Shown: one piece after another, positions 26,701-39,313 of the stretch
Position numbering within the stretch: the stretch's first letter is position 1
Layout: the number at the start of each line of letters is the position of its first letter
Source of the DNA: Heterocephalus glaber
Taxonomy: Eukaryota; Chordata; Mammalia; Rodentia; Bathyergidae
Length of the DNA stretch: 64,000 nucleotides
NCBI RefSeq assembly: GCF_000247695.1
Contig: NW_004624734.1
Span: 6,953,014 to 7,017,013 of the forward strand
Direction of reading: 5' to 3'
Program-made: the position numbers and the translations under genes
The notes under the pieces: generated by a model
Told to the model about the DNA's origin: nothing
What the model saw: only the letters and a program-made list of their open reading frames with translations
Database searches by the model: none

Positions 26701-29700
26701 AATGAAAACAACGCTGAGATTTCATCTCACCCCAGAAAGAATGGCTGCTATCAAGAAATCAACCAATAACAAATGCTGGTGGGGCTGTGGGGAAAGAGGA
26801 ATCCTGCTCCCCTGCTGGTGGGAGTGTAGACTGGTGCAACCACTGTGGAAATCAGTATGGAGATACCTCAAAAACTAAAACTAGAGGTTCCATTCCATTC
26901 AGCTATTTCCCTTCTTGGTATCTTCCCGAAGGAATTAAAAGCATCACACCACAGCGATATATGGACACCCATGTTTGAAAACACCTCAAATGGCCATCAA
27001 CTGACAAATGGATAAAGAAGATATGGTTTTTTGTACAATGGAGTACTACTCTGCCATAAAGAAGGACAAGCTTGAGACATTTCTAGCTAACTGGATGTAC
27101 CTAAAGACCATACTCTTAAGTGAGATAAATCAGACACATATGTTTAAATATCGCATTGTTTCTCTGGTGTGAGAAACCAAAAGTGGAAATAAGGACCAAA
27201 ATGTATAATAGGTACTGGGAAATGGGAAGAAAGTGTTCAAATGAGAAGGGGAACAAGGGAGAGGAGAGGAAGAAAGGAAAGAAGGGACAAGAGAAAAAGA
27301 GATAATCAAAGGGAAAAGTGGAGACCAAGCTTTTGTAAATAAGGAAGAAGGGGAAGGTGATCAAAGGGAGGGGTGAATAGGAAATAAAGAAGCACGATAT
27401 ATCTTATACAGGTACAAATTTCCTATGATGGCTGCAACCATTATGTATGCCTAAAATGTACCAATGAAGGTTTTGCTTTTAAAAAGCTAAATAAATAAAT
27501 GGAGTGCTGGGATTACAGGTGTGCACCACCATATCCGGCTTCAACAAATCATGAATTTTAACAAAAGAATATAACTACTGAATTCAAAACAGGAAGAAAT
27601 GCAGGCCATCTAGTGTGGTCCCTTTATTTTGTGTTTCAATCCCAGAAGTTGTGGGCGGGGATGTAGCTCAGTGGTAGAGCGCCCCTGAGATATCTAGTCC
27701 CTGGGGATAGGTCCCAGACATGACCCCAAAGTTTAGTCCTAGGCTGAGGTAATGAGTTACTTAATGGATGGGAAATGATCTAGAATTCCTAATTCTCTCT
27801 TGTTTTCCTCGAATATTTTATATTCGCAGTGCTGTACTGTATCGCACAAGTCTTTTACAGTCCATAGTAACTTGGGAGGACAAAGTTCCTGTTGTAATAT
27901 CCCCTGGGACCACTAGGTGTCACCCTGGAGCTTTTGTTGCACAACGCCAAGGTTGGTCTCGCTAATGGGAAAATAACAAGCATGGAACCCACGGGCTTCC
28001 GTGACTGGTGCCGCTTGGTATGAGTCGGCCTCTCCCACAATGCCCGCCTTGTCTGGGGACAGTGATGCGCTCTGTCACTGCTCAGGGCAGCCCAGACAAG
28101 ACCGACGAGCTCGGGACAGTGCACAGAAAGCCTGATTGTGGGACCCCGTGCAGAGGAACCTCCGCAAGCCCCGTCTCCTGATTCGTACAATGAGGTTAAT
28201 GTGCATTTCCCAGGGAAGAGAGGAAATGGGGACCCCTTCCTTCCCATCCCGGTTCTGAGTTATTTGCTTGTTCTGAGGATGCATGGAGCCCTTGGTCTGT
28301 GGGGAACAAGCTCAGCGGGGACCCCACACAGAGGGCAGTGCAGACCCCCCCTCCCCCCCGCCCCGACTCCTCAGGACAGGGCATCGAGGGGTGGCCCTGT
28401 GGATAGCAGTTTCCAGGAAACTAAACAAAGAGATTTTTCACATTTTAACATTATCATTGTTTTGGTTTTTTGAGACAGGGTCTCCCTATGTGGTTCAGGT
28501 TGTCTTGAACTCACTATGTAGCCCAGGCTGGCCTCCAACTGGCAGCAGTACTCCTGCCTCAGCCTCCCGATGATTGGGATTATAGGCGCATGGCACCACG
28601 TCTGGCCAAAGAGATGTTTAAAGAGTTTTAATGATGCAAGTGATGCTGGGAGCAGTCTGGGCCATAATACAAAAACCAGTCAACTACTTATTACCCTGAC
28701 TAGGATGGAGTAAAAGTAGATGAGGAGCCAATGTACTCGGCCTTAGAGGACCTTCCCTCCCCAAACTGTCCTGTGACTCCACACTTACATTTTTTCCAAA
28801 TTTGAGGACTGTTTTCTCAGCATTTATGTGGTCCAAGAAATTCGGATGATTCTTTCTTCTCCGGTAGTCTTCTTCAGTGAATGGGACCTCGGAGTCGTCC
28901 TGCGAGACACAGAAGGTGCAGCCCTGGTGGGCAGAGCTCCGAGAGACTTCTCAGCCTTCAGCAGTGGCCTGACACTGGGCGGGCGGGGGAGCTCCAGAGC
29001 CCTGCTCCCCAGGGGGGCGACTCAGGCTGAGGCGCATATTTCAAACCAATCAACAGACAGGGTTTCGGATATTCCCAACACACAACAATGCTAAGTGCCT
29101 GAGCTGGGGGAGATTTCACTACACGTGCATACCTGACTTGAAACGTACCCCATAAATATGTGTACTTGGTATGTGCGAGTTAAAAAATTAAAAAATATAT
29201 GTCACTTTAAAGAACCATGGTGGATTAGCCCACTGTGAAGGTCTTGCATTCAATCCCGGGGTCTGAAACAAATTTTTAAAAGCCCCAAACAAATTTTAGA
29301 AAGCTATTGCCATGAGCGGGGGATTTAGCTCAGTGGTTTCGCCACCTGCTGTGCAAGTGCAAGGATCCTAGTTTGATCCCCAGTACCAAAAACAAAAAGC
29401 TACTGCCAATTTTATTTTGTGTTGTCTTTTGCAGTGCTGGGGATTGAGCCCAGGGCCTGTGCATGCTAAGCAAGCACTGTACTACTGCAGTACATCTCCA
29501 GTCCACTACTGGTTAATTAATTAATCAATTAATTAAGACAGGGTCTTGTAGTTCAGGCTGGCCTTGAACTCACTGTATAACTCAGGCTAGACTCAAAGTC
29601 ACAGCAATTGTCCTGGCTCAGCCTCCTGGGTGGTGGGATTACAGGTGTGCGCCACCACACCTAGCTACTGCTTATTTTAATAAAAGATTTGGCTGTCCTG

Positions 29701-32700
29701 AAAATGTTTTAGCTAGTCAAAATTTGTAATTTAAATTCAATCTAAACAAAATTAAAAGTTTAAGTGTCTTTTTTATTTTGTAGAGAAAGTAGCAGGTTAT
29801 CACTGTGAGTTCATAAAGCTGTTAGATAAACCATTTCTTAATCTTGAAATGTAGGCAGTTTAGTTTTTATTTTTGCAGAGCTGGGGATAGAACCGGGGCC
29901 TCACAGTGTCTGAGCACCCAAGTGGGTCACATGCTGGACTCTAACTCTATCTGGCTGTGATCTGTGATGATGACAGCCCATTGGTCTTTCTTGTTCTGGA
30001 CTGTCTGGTTGAATCAGGGTCACCTCTGCTTTCCCGTCTTTATTCACCCATAAGGAGCCAGAACACTGGGGGCCAAGCCAGTTAGCTTATAAATAGGTAG
30101 CCACTGAGGCACAGGACCTAAAATGGAGCCAGGCTGGTCACTTTAGGAAGAAATCAGCACATACACACGGTTCAGGGTTCAAGCTGCCTGGCTCACCAAG
30201 CTCAGGAATGTAAAAGCAAATGTGGGAAGTGACCACTGCGTCTGACCTCCTGCTCCCTTTTGCTTTGACCTCCCTAATTACACAGCAAGAGTCCTGCCTG
30301 GCCGATACTGTGTGACTGGTGCGTGGCCCCTGTGGGCTCTGTTTATTTAAAGCATGGACATCCACACCCACATTCTATAGGCTAAGCCCACCCTGAGCTG
30401 TTATGGCCAGAGACCTGGCCCTACATACAAAAGACCCTGCATACAGAGCCCACTCAGCGACCCTTTTCAGGACCCTTCCTAACTATTGGGAACTTTCTCC
30501 CTTCTTATAATTCCAATAAACACTGCTCAGAACTACCTTCATTGTCCATGATTTTATTCTTCCACTTTGTGAGACACCCATCTAGTTTGGACAGTGACAC
30601 ATGCCTGTAATCCTAGCACTCTGGGAGGCTGAAGCAGAAGGGTGGCAAGTTCAAGCCCAGCAAGGGCAATTTAGTGACTTAGTGAGACCCTGTCTCAAAA
30701 TTAAAAAAAAAAATTGAAAATGGGCCAGGTATATAGCTTGGTGCAAAGGCCAATCCCCAGTACCACCAAAATAAAAATAACTAACTAACTAACTAAATAA
30801 ATAAAACCAGATGGGTAGTACAGAAAAACAAAACACAAATATTGATTCTCCTACTTACTAAAATTAATACAGATGAAAACATTCTATAATGATCACCCTT
30901 TTTTTATATCAGAACTAATTTTTATGTAGTTTTGTATCCATTCCATTTGACTCAGCTATTCCCCTTCTAGGTATCTTCCAGAAAGAATTAAAGACATCAT
31001 ATTACAATAATCCATGCATACCCATGTTTATAACAGCACAACTTGCAATAGCCAAATCTTGCAAGTGGCTCATATGTCCATCAACAGATGAGTGGGTAAA
31101 GAAAATGTATTTACACAGAGTGGAGTACTACTCTGACATAGAGAAGGATAAACTTGACTCATTTGTAGGAAAATGGATGCTCCTTGAGACCATAATGTTC
31201 AGTGAAATAAATCAGACACACAAGCATATATAGCACATGGTTTCTCATAAATAAGAAGCCCAAATTGTAAATAAAGAGCAAAATAAAAAATAATAGGAAG
31301 TAGGGAGATAGATCTTTCTCAAATGGGAAGGCGGTCAACAGGTGGAGAAGGAGGGTCGGGAGTGTAGCTCTGGTGTGAGTGCCTACCTGGCAAATGCAAG
31401 GTCCTGCATTAGATCCCTAGTACATAAAACAAAACAAAACAAGATGGAGAGGGGAGGGAGGGGAGGGAAAGGGGATGAAAAAAGGAATTAAGATGTGTTA
31501 CGTATATGTGTCAACTCCCACAAGACATGCGAACATTATGTACTGCCAACACGGACTAATAAAGAAAATATGATTGTAAAGAGCCCCTCAGGGGCTCATA
31601 CACATGGCCGGTCCTTGGCCACAGCACTGCGATCCTCCCGCATGCGTGGTTTAACGGGCAGCACTGCGAACTCTGCCGGATGTGCCCTCCCTGTAGACGT
31701 CCCCTCTGGGCACAGGTCCTGAGGTACCACGGGAGAAACGTTCCGTGAAGAAAGCTAATGCGCTACTTACAGGGTCCAGAGGTTTGGATCTTGCCCAAGT
31801 CATCACCGTGGAGACTAAAATAAACACCTTGCGCTTCCCAAAGTGGCTGACTTCTTCATTCAACGCTGTGAGGAGGAGAGCAGAGTGGTTATTTGGATCC
31901 GCGTGGACCTTGCTTTTGAAAGCATGTGTGCTGTTCGTTACCAGTGGCCCCCAGGTTCTTCTTCAAAGAGCAGCAGGGCGATGTCCCCTCGGGTGCTTTG
32001 ATGGCCCTCCCTACTCCCTACCAGATCCTTCACGTCCTCCCTCTAGCTGCTGATGAAAAAGTGGTACTGTATTTACACACAATGGAGTACTACTCTGCCT
32101 TAAAGAAGGATAAACTAGAGTCATTTGTAGGCAAATGGATGCACCTTGAGACCATAAAGTTAAGTGAAATAAATCAAACACACACGTTTAAATGTCATAT
32201 GGTTTCTCTTATATGTGAAACCCCAAGTATAAATAAAAAAAATGAAAGATAATAGGAAACAGGGAGATAGATCTTTTGCAAATGAGAGGGGATCCAGAGA
32301 TGGAGGGAGGGAAGGAGGAGGGGGAAAGGGATGTAAAAAGAATTCCATGTGCTATGCACATGTACCAACTCCCCATGATGACTGTCACCATTGTGCGCTG
32401 CAAATGTGTGCTAATACAAAAGTCCCTTCCTACTTCCTGTCCTGTGACAATGAACTGTGAAGCCCATACTCTGGGGAGCGAGAGGTCCCCTAGATGAAAG
32501 GGTTTGAATGAGCTGTGGGAGAAGGCCGGGCCCTTAGCAAGCTCTGTAAGTTCCCCGGTGAGGCTGGGGAGTGGCAGGGACAGGACTGGGGGACCTGAGA
32601 GCCAGGGTGTCTGCACAAGGACATCTGGAGAGGAAGGCTCTGGGGGCGCAGATACAGGGGCGGGCAGTAGGCACAGGGTCGGTGCAAGGAGAAGCAGCAC

Positions 32701-35700
32701 TGGGTGGGGTTAGCCATCCCCAGAGTTAATTTGTACAGAGGAGGCAATGGCACCTGACTGCAGGCCACCAGGGGTTTAGGTCAAGGTTTTAAGGTTCACT
32801 CGGGACCACGGTCAGGAGACCTTTCCTATGTTTCGGCCACGGCTGTCAGTTGATGACCTCCCTTCCCTCAGGATTTCCTGTTACCAGGGCTCCCACTGAC
32901 CTGGAGGGCTGGTGACACGAATGGGGACAAGTCCAGGGCTTTACTGAACTCTCACTGCTATGAGGCAGATGCTACTATTATGTTTCAACAGAGGGGAAAC
33001 TGAGGCACAGTTTGCCCAGAAACCTGGGGAGAGGGACTCGGTGGGGCACATAGTCCAACCCAGGCCACCTGCTGGCCATGCAGTGCCGCCCCCACTTGGC
33101 ATCAGTCCAGCTGGATGGGGCTGGTAGAGACACTGAACCGCTGAGCGAAGCCCTCTTAGGACTTCCCGCAAGGCAGCCTGTACAGTGTAAGCCACTGTGG
33201 AGGGAGGTAGTCTGAGGTGACCCCTTTTCCAGTCTGGCTGGCTGGCAGGAGAGCAGCCAGTGCCCCAGGGACTGCAGGCTGCAGTGGGAAGACAGGAGGG
33301 TGGGAATGCTTGCTTTTTTTTTCTTCTCTTTGAGACATAGTCTCTCTCTGTAGTTCAGGCTGGCCTTGAACTCATTACATCTCCCAGGCTGCCCTTGAAC
33401 TTGTGGCAATCCTCCTGCCTCACACTCCCGAGTGCCTGGCAGGAATGTCCATAAGGGGCTGGCAGGCAGAACAGATGCTGACAGGAAGCAGAGCGAGTAT
33501 TTGCCGCCGTCCGGGTTGCCCACATTTAATGCACCGAACCTCGTAGCCTGAGTCTGACAAGGGAGTCTACTAAAGTACTCTGCATGTTGTGTGATCTTCC
33601 AGAAAAGAATGTGATCCATGCAGGGGTCCTTTCCCGGCCCGAGATGGGGTCATCGGGCCCAGTCTCAGCAGCCCGTGTGCACACTTTAACCCTGCTTCGA
33701 AGGTTGAGCCCAGTGTCTGTTTTTAGCCTAATGAAATTGTCTTTTCCATTTCATTTCACTTCTGCTCTGCTGCACTTCAGAGCGGCCTGTTTTGTAAATA
33801 CCTGACACACTCCCAGCTCTCCGGCTGGGTTGTCCTTTTTGATTTAGGATGTTTATGACGGGCCCCAAATGGCCTGCTTGCTTCCCTTCTGGACACATCC
33901 CTTATCCCTGTGTGCAAATATCTTCTTCTCATTTCTAATAATTTGTTCCTTTCTCCTTTGCCACCTTGCCCTCTTTTCACAGTATCTATGAAAGGTAAGG
34001 CAGAAATGTTTTTCCTTTGAGACAGGGTCTCGCTATGTAGTTCAGACTGGCCTTGAACTCAATGGGTAGCCTAGGCTGGCCTCAAACGCTTGCCAGTCCT
34101 TCTGCCTCAGCCTCCCAAGGTAGAATTCAAAAGAATTTTTAAGTAATTCAATAAAAAATTATTAAAAAATAATATGAGCTGGCCATGGTGGCACACATGG
34201 GAGGCTGAGGCAGGAGGATCAAAAGTTTGAGCCCAGCCTGAGCAACTTAGAGATTTACAGAGACGATCTCAAAATAAAAAGAAATAAAAAGGCCTAGGGA
34301 TGTAGATCTATGCAAAAGTCTTGGAGGCTGAGGCAGGAGGATCAAAAGTTTGCACCCAGCACGGGCAACTTAGCACTTTATTGAGATCCAGTCTCAAAAT
34401 TTAAAAATAAAAGTAAAAAGGGTTGGGGATATCGCTCAGTGGAGCTGGGTTCAATTCCTAGTACCACAAAAACAAAAGCCAAACAGAACAACAGTAAAAA
34501 CAAAAAAATCCAAAACCCCAAATATGAATTTAGTTAAAACCTTTCCTCCAAATAGAGGAGTGAAGTGTTTTTAATTCCATAAAGGTCTTTATCAGAGTGA
34601 AGAAGATAGCAGTAAAACATATTCTACATTTAAAGGTAATTGAAGGAAGTGCAACTTCAAAGTGGGAGAAATGATTAAATTCCTTGAAGGGCCATGGGGT
34701 GGTCCTAAGAAAGGGCCAGGTAATGGTCTGTGTCTGAAATCCACAATCAATAGTCTTTTTGTTTGTTTGTTTTTTGAGACAGGGTTTCACTGTGTAGTTC
34801 AGACTGGCCCTGAACTTACTATGTAGCCCAGGCTGGCTTTGAATTCATGGGGATCCTCCCGCCTCAGCCTCCCGAACGCTGGGATTATAGGCGTGCACCA
34901 CCACACTGGCAAAAGGTAATTTTTGTAGGGTCTTTTGTTTGTCAAAGTGCTGGGGACCATGCCCAGGGTCACACACACACGCTGGGTGAGCACTTGACCT
35001 CAGTTACCCCCTGAGCCAGGTGCAGGCATCTTTACATATTAAGTTAAGGCTGGCTTAAAGGAAGCCAAAATGCAGGGAATTGTTGCTCTTTAAGTCCCAC
35101 TTTGCTTTTTAATTTTCAAAACGTCTAGGTTGAATTTCAGAAAAAAATAAAAAATTTAAAGAAAGTTGTAAGCATGTGAAAAATCAATTTTCACAACTTG
35201 GCACAAATAAGTGCTCATTAAACAGCGGTGCCAATTATTTTAGGTTACATCATCTGTAAACATTTCCAAAGGGACAAATGCAGAAAGTTTTCTTCAGCCA
35301 AGTTCTGTTCCAAAAGATGACACAGTGTGTATATTTTGGATTTGTCCTACTGAATGAAATGTAGGCACAGAGTTCTAAATGAGGAATGTGAGCTGAAGTT
35401 TTCTGACAAAGCTACATCTACATTAAAGATACTGCAGACTGTGTGACCTTAGCTTAGTAGAATATGGTGATTTGGGAGAGACGGAATCAATGTTGTGGGT
35501 TGGGCTCTCTTAGGTCCTTTAATAGTCAATTCTCTTAACTTCTCTCTCTCTCTCTCTCTAAGACAAGGTCTTTCTATGTAGTTCAGGCTGGCCTTGAACT
35601 CACAGTGATTCTCCTGCCTCAGCCTCCTGAGTGCTGGGATTACAGGTCGATATTCTCATAAAGAATAGATAAGCTTCCCAGAATGTATCTCTAAGCTTAA

Positions 35701-38700
35701 CAGGCTTCCGGTCACTACCAGCTTGAGAGCTAAGACAGCAGGGTGATGCTATAGCAGAGATTTCCGTACCTTGCTGTAGCTCACCTATCTCACCCTGTGA
35801 TTGGTAAATGTACTGACTTGCTGTTTTCTTTTGTTGTGTGACTATAGAATGTCTCGTAACCTCTTCTGCAGTGAAACATGTCATCCAGGGAGATGCGAAT
35901 CTATGTTCCTGGGCCATGTTCACCACATTTGACTCACAATGAACTATTTTCTTATTAAAAAGCAGAATCATTACAGGAATCATTACAGGTGCCTAAGCAC
36001 CGAGGAATCCCACGCCCCCACACCCAGCACTCTTCTGTTTTCATTTCCTGATTACAGTGTGATCACTGGGGGTCTGTCCCATTTCTTTGAATTTAAACCA
36101 AGATACAGTTTTGTGGTACATCTAATTCAAGGGTCAGCAAAGTACTGCCTGCCTTTGTGAATAAAGATTTACAGGAACCCAATCTGTCCATTTCCATGCT
36201 ATTTATGGCTACATTCCTCCCATAATGGCATATTCAATGGTTCACAAAGTCAAAGATATTTACTGACCTTACCCCTTTACATGAAAAGTTTGCTGACCCC
36301 TGAACTAATCCATCTAAAACAAACAAACAAACAAACAAACAAAAAATCAGTCACTGTGGGTCGGGGATTTAGCTCAGTGGTTCCAGCACCTGCCTTGCAA
36401 GCGCAAGGTCCGAAGTTCGATCCCCGGTACCAAAAAAAAAAATAATAATAATAATAATCAGTCACTGAAATGCAAGGGGCTGTTTGTCTTTTTTTGGCTG
36501 TCCCAGTCTAAAATAATTATTCAAATTAGTTGACCCACTCTTTCCTCTGTTCCAGACTTAAAGAGGAGATGAATCACAAAATGAGCCAATTGCTAAACCC
36601 TCCCTTTTTCTCTTAGATCTGAGGTCCTTAGAGTTCACACATTCTTCAAAGCATTTTCAAAATGCAAGCATTCTCTACCCTCCACCTGGACCTTTGCCGC
36701 CAGGGAAAATTTAATGAAATGAATCCAATTCTTAAAGTTAGAACCTCTCAGGTCTTGAAGTCATATCACTGCACACAAATAGCGTACCTTACAGTTATAA
36801 GGTTTCAATAAGGGGCTGGGGTGCAGCTCTGTGTAGAGCTTTTGCCTTGCATGCATGAGGCCCTGGGTTTATTCCAGATCATGGCAAAAGAAGAAAAAAG
36901 TCAATTAAAAACAGTGTCCCAAGCCAGGCATGGCGGTGCATGCCTGTAATCCCAGTACTCGGGAGGCTGAGGCAGGAGGATCACCATGAGTTTGAAGCCA
37001 GCCTGGGCTACAATAGAGAGTTCAGTGTCAGCCTGAACTACAAAGGGAGACCCTGCCTCAAAAAACAAAACAACAACAAGAACAGCAACAACAAAAAAAC
37101 CAGTGTGCCTGGAGATAAAAGCACACCCCACTGACCAGAGACAGCCCACATGGCTTCCTCCGCTTGCTTTGGGCTCTCGGTGATGTTATAAATAATCGTG
37201 TCACACTCCAGCAGGCGCAGGAGAAGGTCTGCTCGAGAGATGTTCTGGAAAGAAAAGCGACAGCCATTGGAGACGTGAAACTAACATGGTAACCTTAATA
37301 TTTAGATACAGTGACAACTTCTCAATTAGACACACTACATGGAAGAGTCCCAGGGAAAACATTGGCAGAAAGATTTCTATTCAAAAGGAAATTTTGCCTC
37401 TCTTCTGTGTGTAGTTTTTTAATAACAAGGAAGTTTGTGAAAATAGATGATTGAAGGACTGGGAAAGGATGGTAGATAATATCTCTGCTTGCTGTGTAAA
37501 TGCCAGGTCAGGAGGGAAGTTTCCCACACTGGGGGAAAGTGAGTGAGGCGCTGAGACTAACTCAAACTCCCTGCAAGATCAGTGGTGCAATTACATACCG
37601 TGAACCACTGAGAAGCGCTGATGGGTGATTCATTTGGATCATTTTGGAATCCACAAGATGAAATGAATGTGTTCTCTCTGCGGGTGTAAGGTACCTTATT
37701 ACACTCTACACTTGGGAATGTTTTTGAAAGATGGGAACTTTTAATGTCTAAAAATGTAATGTTCTTACATCGCACAAAAGTCGCTTTGGGGATCACTGGG
37801 TTTTAACCAGTCACTCTTTGCCTTGAAGAGGCCAGTGCCTCTCCCACTGGGCCAGTCCCATGGTTGTGTACTGAAATAATCAGAAAGGGATCTCAGATTT
37901 CCAAACCAGGCTGTGTGCTTGTTGGAATTCCCATCATCCTGAGCATCTATGTTCCCCAGAGTTCCCTGACCACTTTCGATAAAGCATAACCTTTCAGATC
38001 CCACTTGGTATTGTTATCTTACTAAACAACTGGACTGCATAGCAAAGGCAAATGCATTCTTGTTCAATTCAATAGCACACACTAGCTTCTCCTGCTCTGT
38101 CCCCTCCTCCTCCTGGTACTGGGGATCGAACTCAGGACCTTGCACTTGTAAGGCAGGCGCAGTGCCACTGAGCTGAACCCCCAGCCCTCTCCTGCTCTGT
38201 CTTTAAGTCTTTTTGCATTCATCTGCATTGTAACAAAGTGCGAGAAACTGAGCAGCTTAACTCACAGGAATTTGTTGTCTCTGTTCTGGAGGCTAAAGGT
38301 CCAAGACTAAGGTGTCTGGAACTTTGGTTTCTTCCAAAGGGTGTGAGGGAGAATCTGTTCATCCCTCTGTGGTCCTTGGTGGTTGTGTTCCTTGGTTTGT
38401 AGAACGCATTATCTGATCTCTGATTTGATGTTCAAGTGCCATCCTCCCTGTATGCTGTGTCCAAATTTCCCCCCTTAAGAGGACACCAGTCACATTGGCC
38501 TACAGGCACGTCTTAATGACCTTTTATCTTGATTTCCTTATAAAGACCCTATCTCCAAATAAAGTTCTGAAGTATTATGGGCTAGAACATCAACATATTC
38601 TATTTTCAGAGAACAAATTTTATTTTTAATTTAAAAAATGGGTTTTTTTGAGACAAGATTTCACCCTGTAGTGCAAGCTGGCCCTGAACTCACTATGTAG

Positions 38701-39273
38701 CCCAGGCTGGCCTGGAACTTGTAGCAGTCCTCCTGTCTCGGCCTCCCCAGTGCTGGAATTAGAGGTGTGAGCCACCAGGACAAGCCTCTGAGGACACAAT
38801 TTAATCCACTTAGTCAGGTCCTTTTGTGGGTTGAATGTTCAAGAAAGAAGATCCTCCGATGATGATAGAAACATCAATGTTTACTTTATCAGTAGCACAA
38901 TAATGTGAGAGGACATTACCCTCCTGTTACCCCTGGGTTGGATTGAGATTGGGGAATGTCATATGGAGAAGGAAAGAACACTGGAGAACAGGAGGAGTCA
39001 AAACGTATGTTTTAGACTTGGTCCAAGAAAACAAAGAAAGAGCGTCTATGATTCTAGCCAGTAAGAGGAGATCATACACATTCATTAAATTATGGTCAGA
39101 TCTGTTTAGGATGAAACAGGAACATTTTCAAGAACATCACTGTCCTGCCCACCCTGAGTGTCACATTCATGTACTCATCTGATAACAAACTTTTGTGGGT
39201 CTGCTTTTCACTCAGTGGATAGAGATAAAAATAAATAATATATCATATTTGATTTTAAGGCACAGTGTGTGTG

Positions 39274-39313
<40 letters not shown>

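Noticed and set aside
33945..34000. Plus-strand microexon look-alike: long pyrimidine tract, CAG, 12 nt (33983-33994), then GTAAGG
   Set aside because: AK7 is on the other strand here, no plus-strand gene is supported nearby, and such patterns arise by chance. There is no protein or neighbour evidence.
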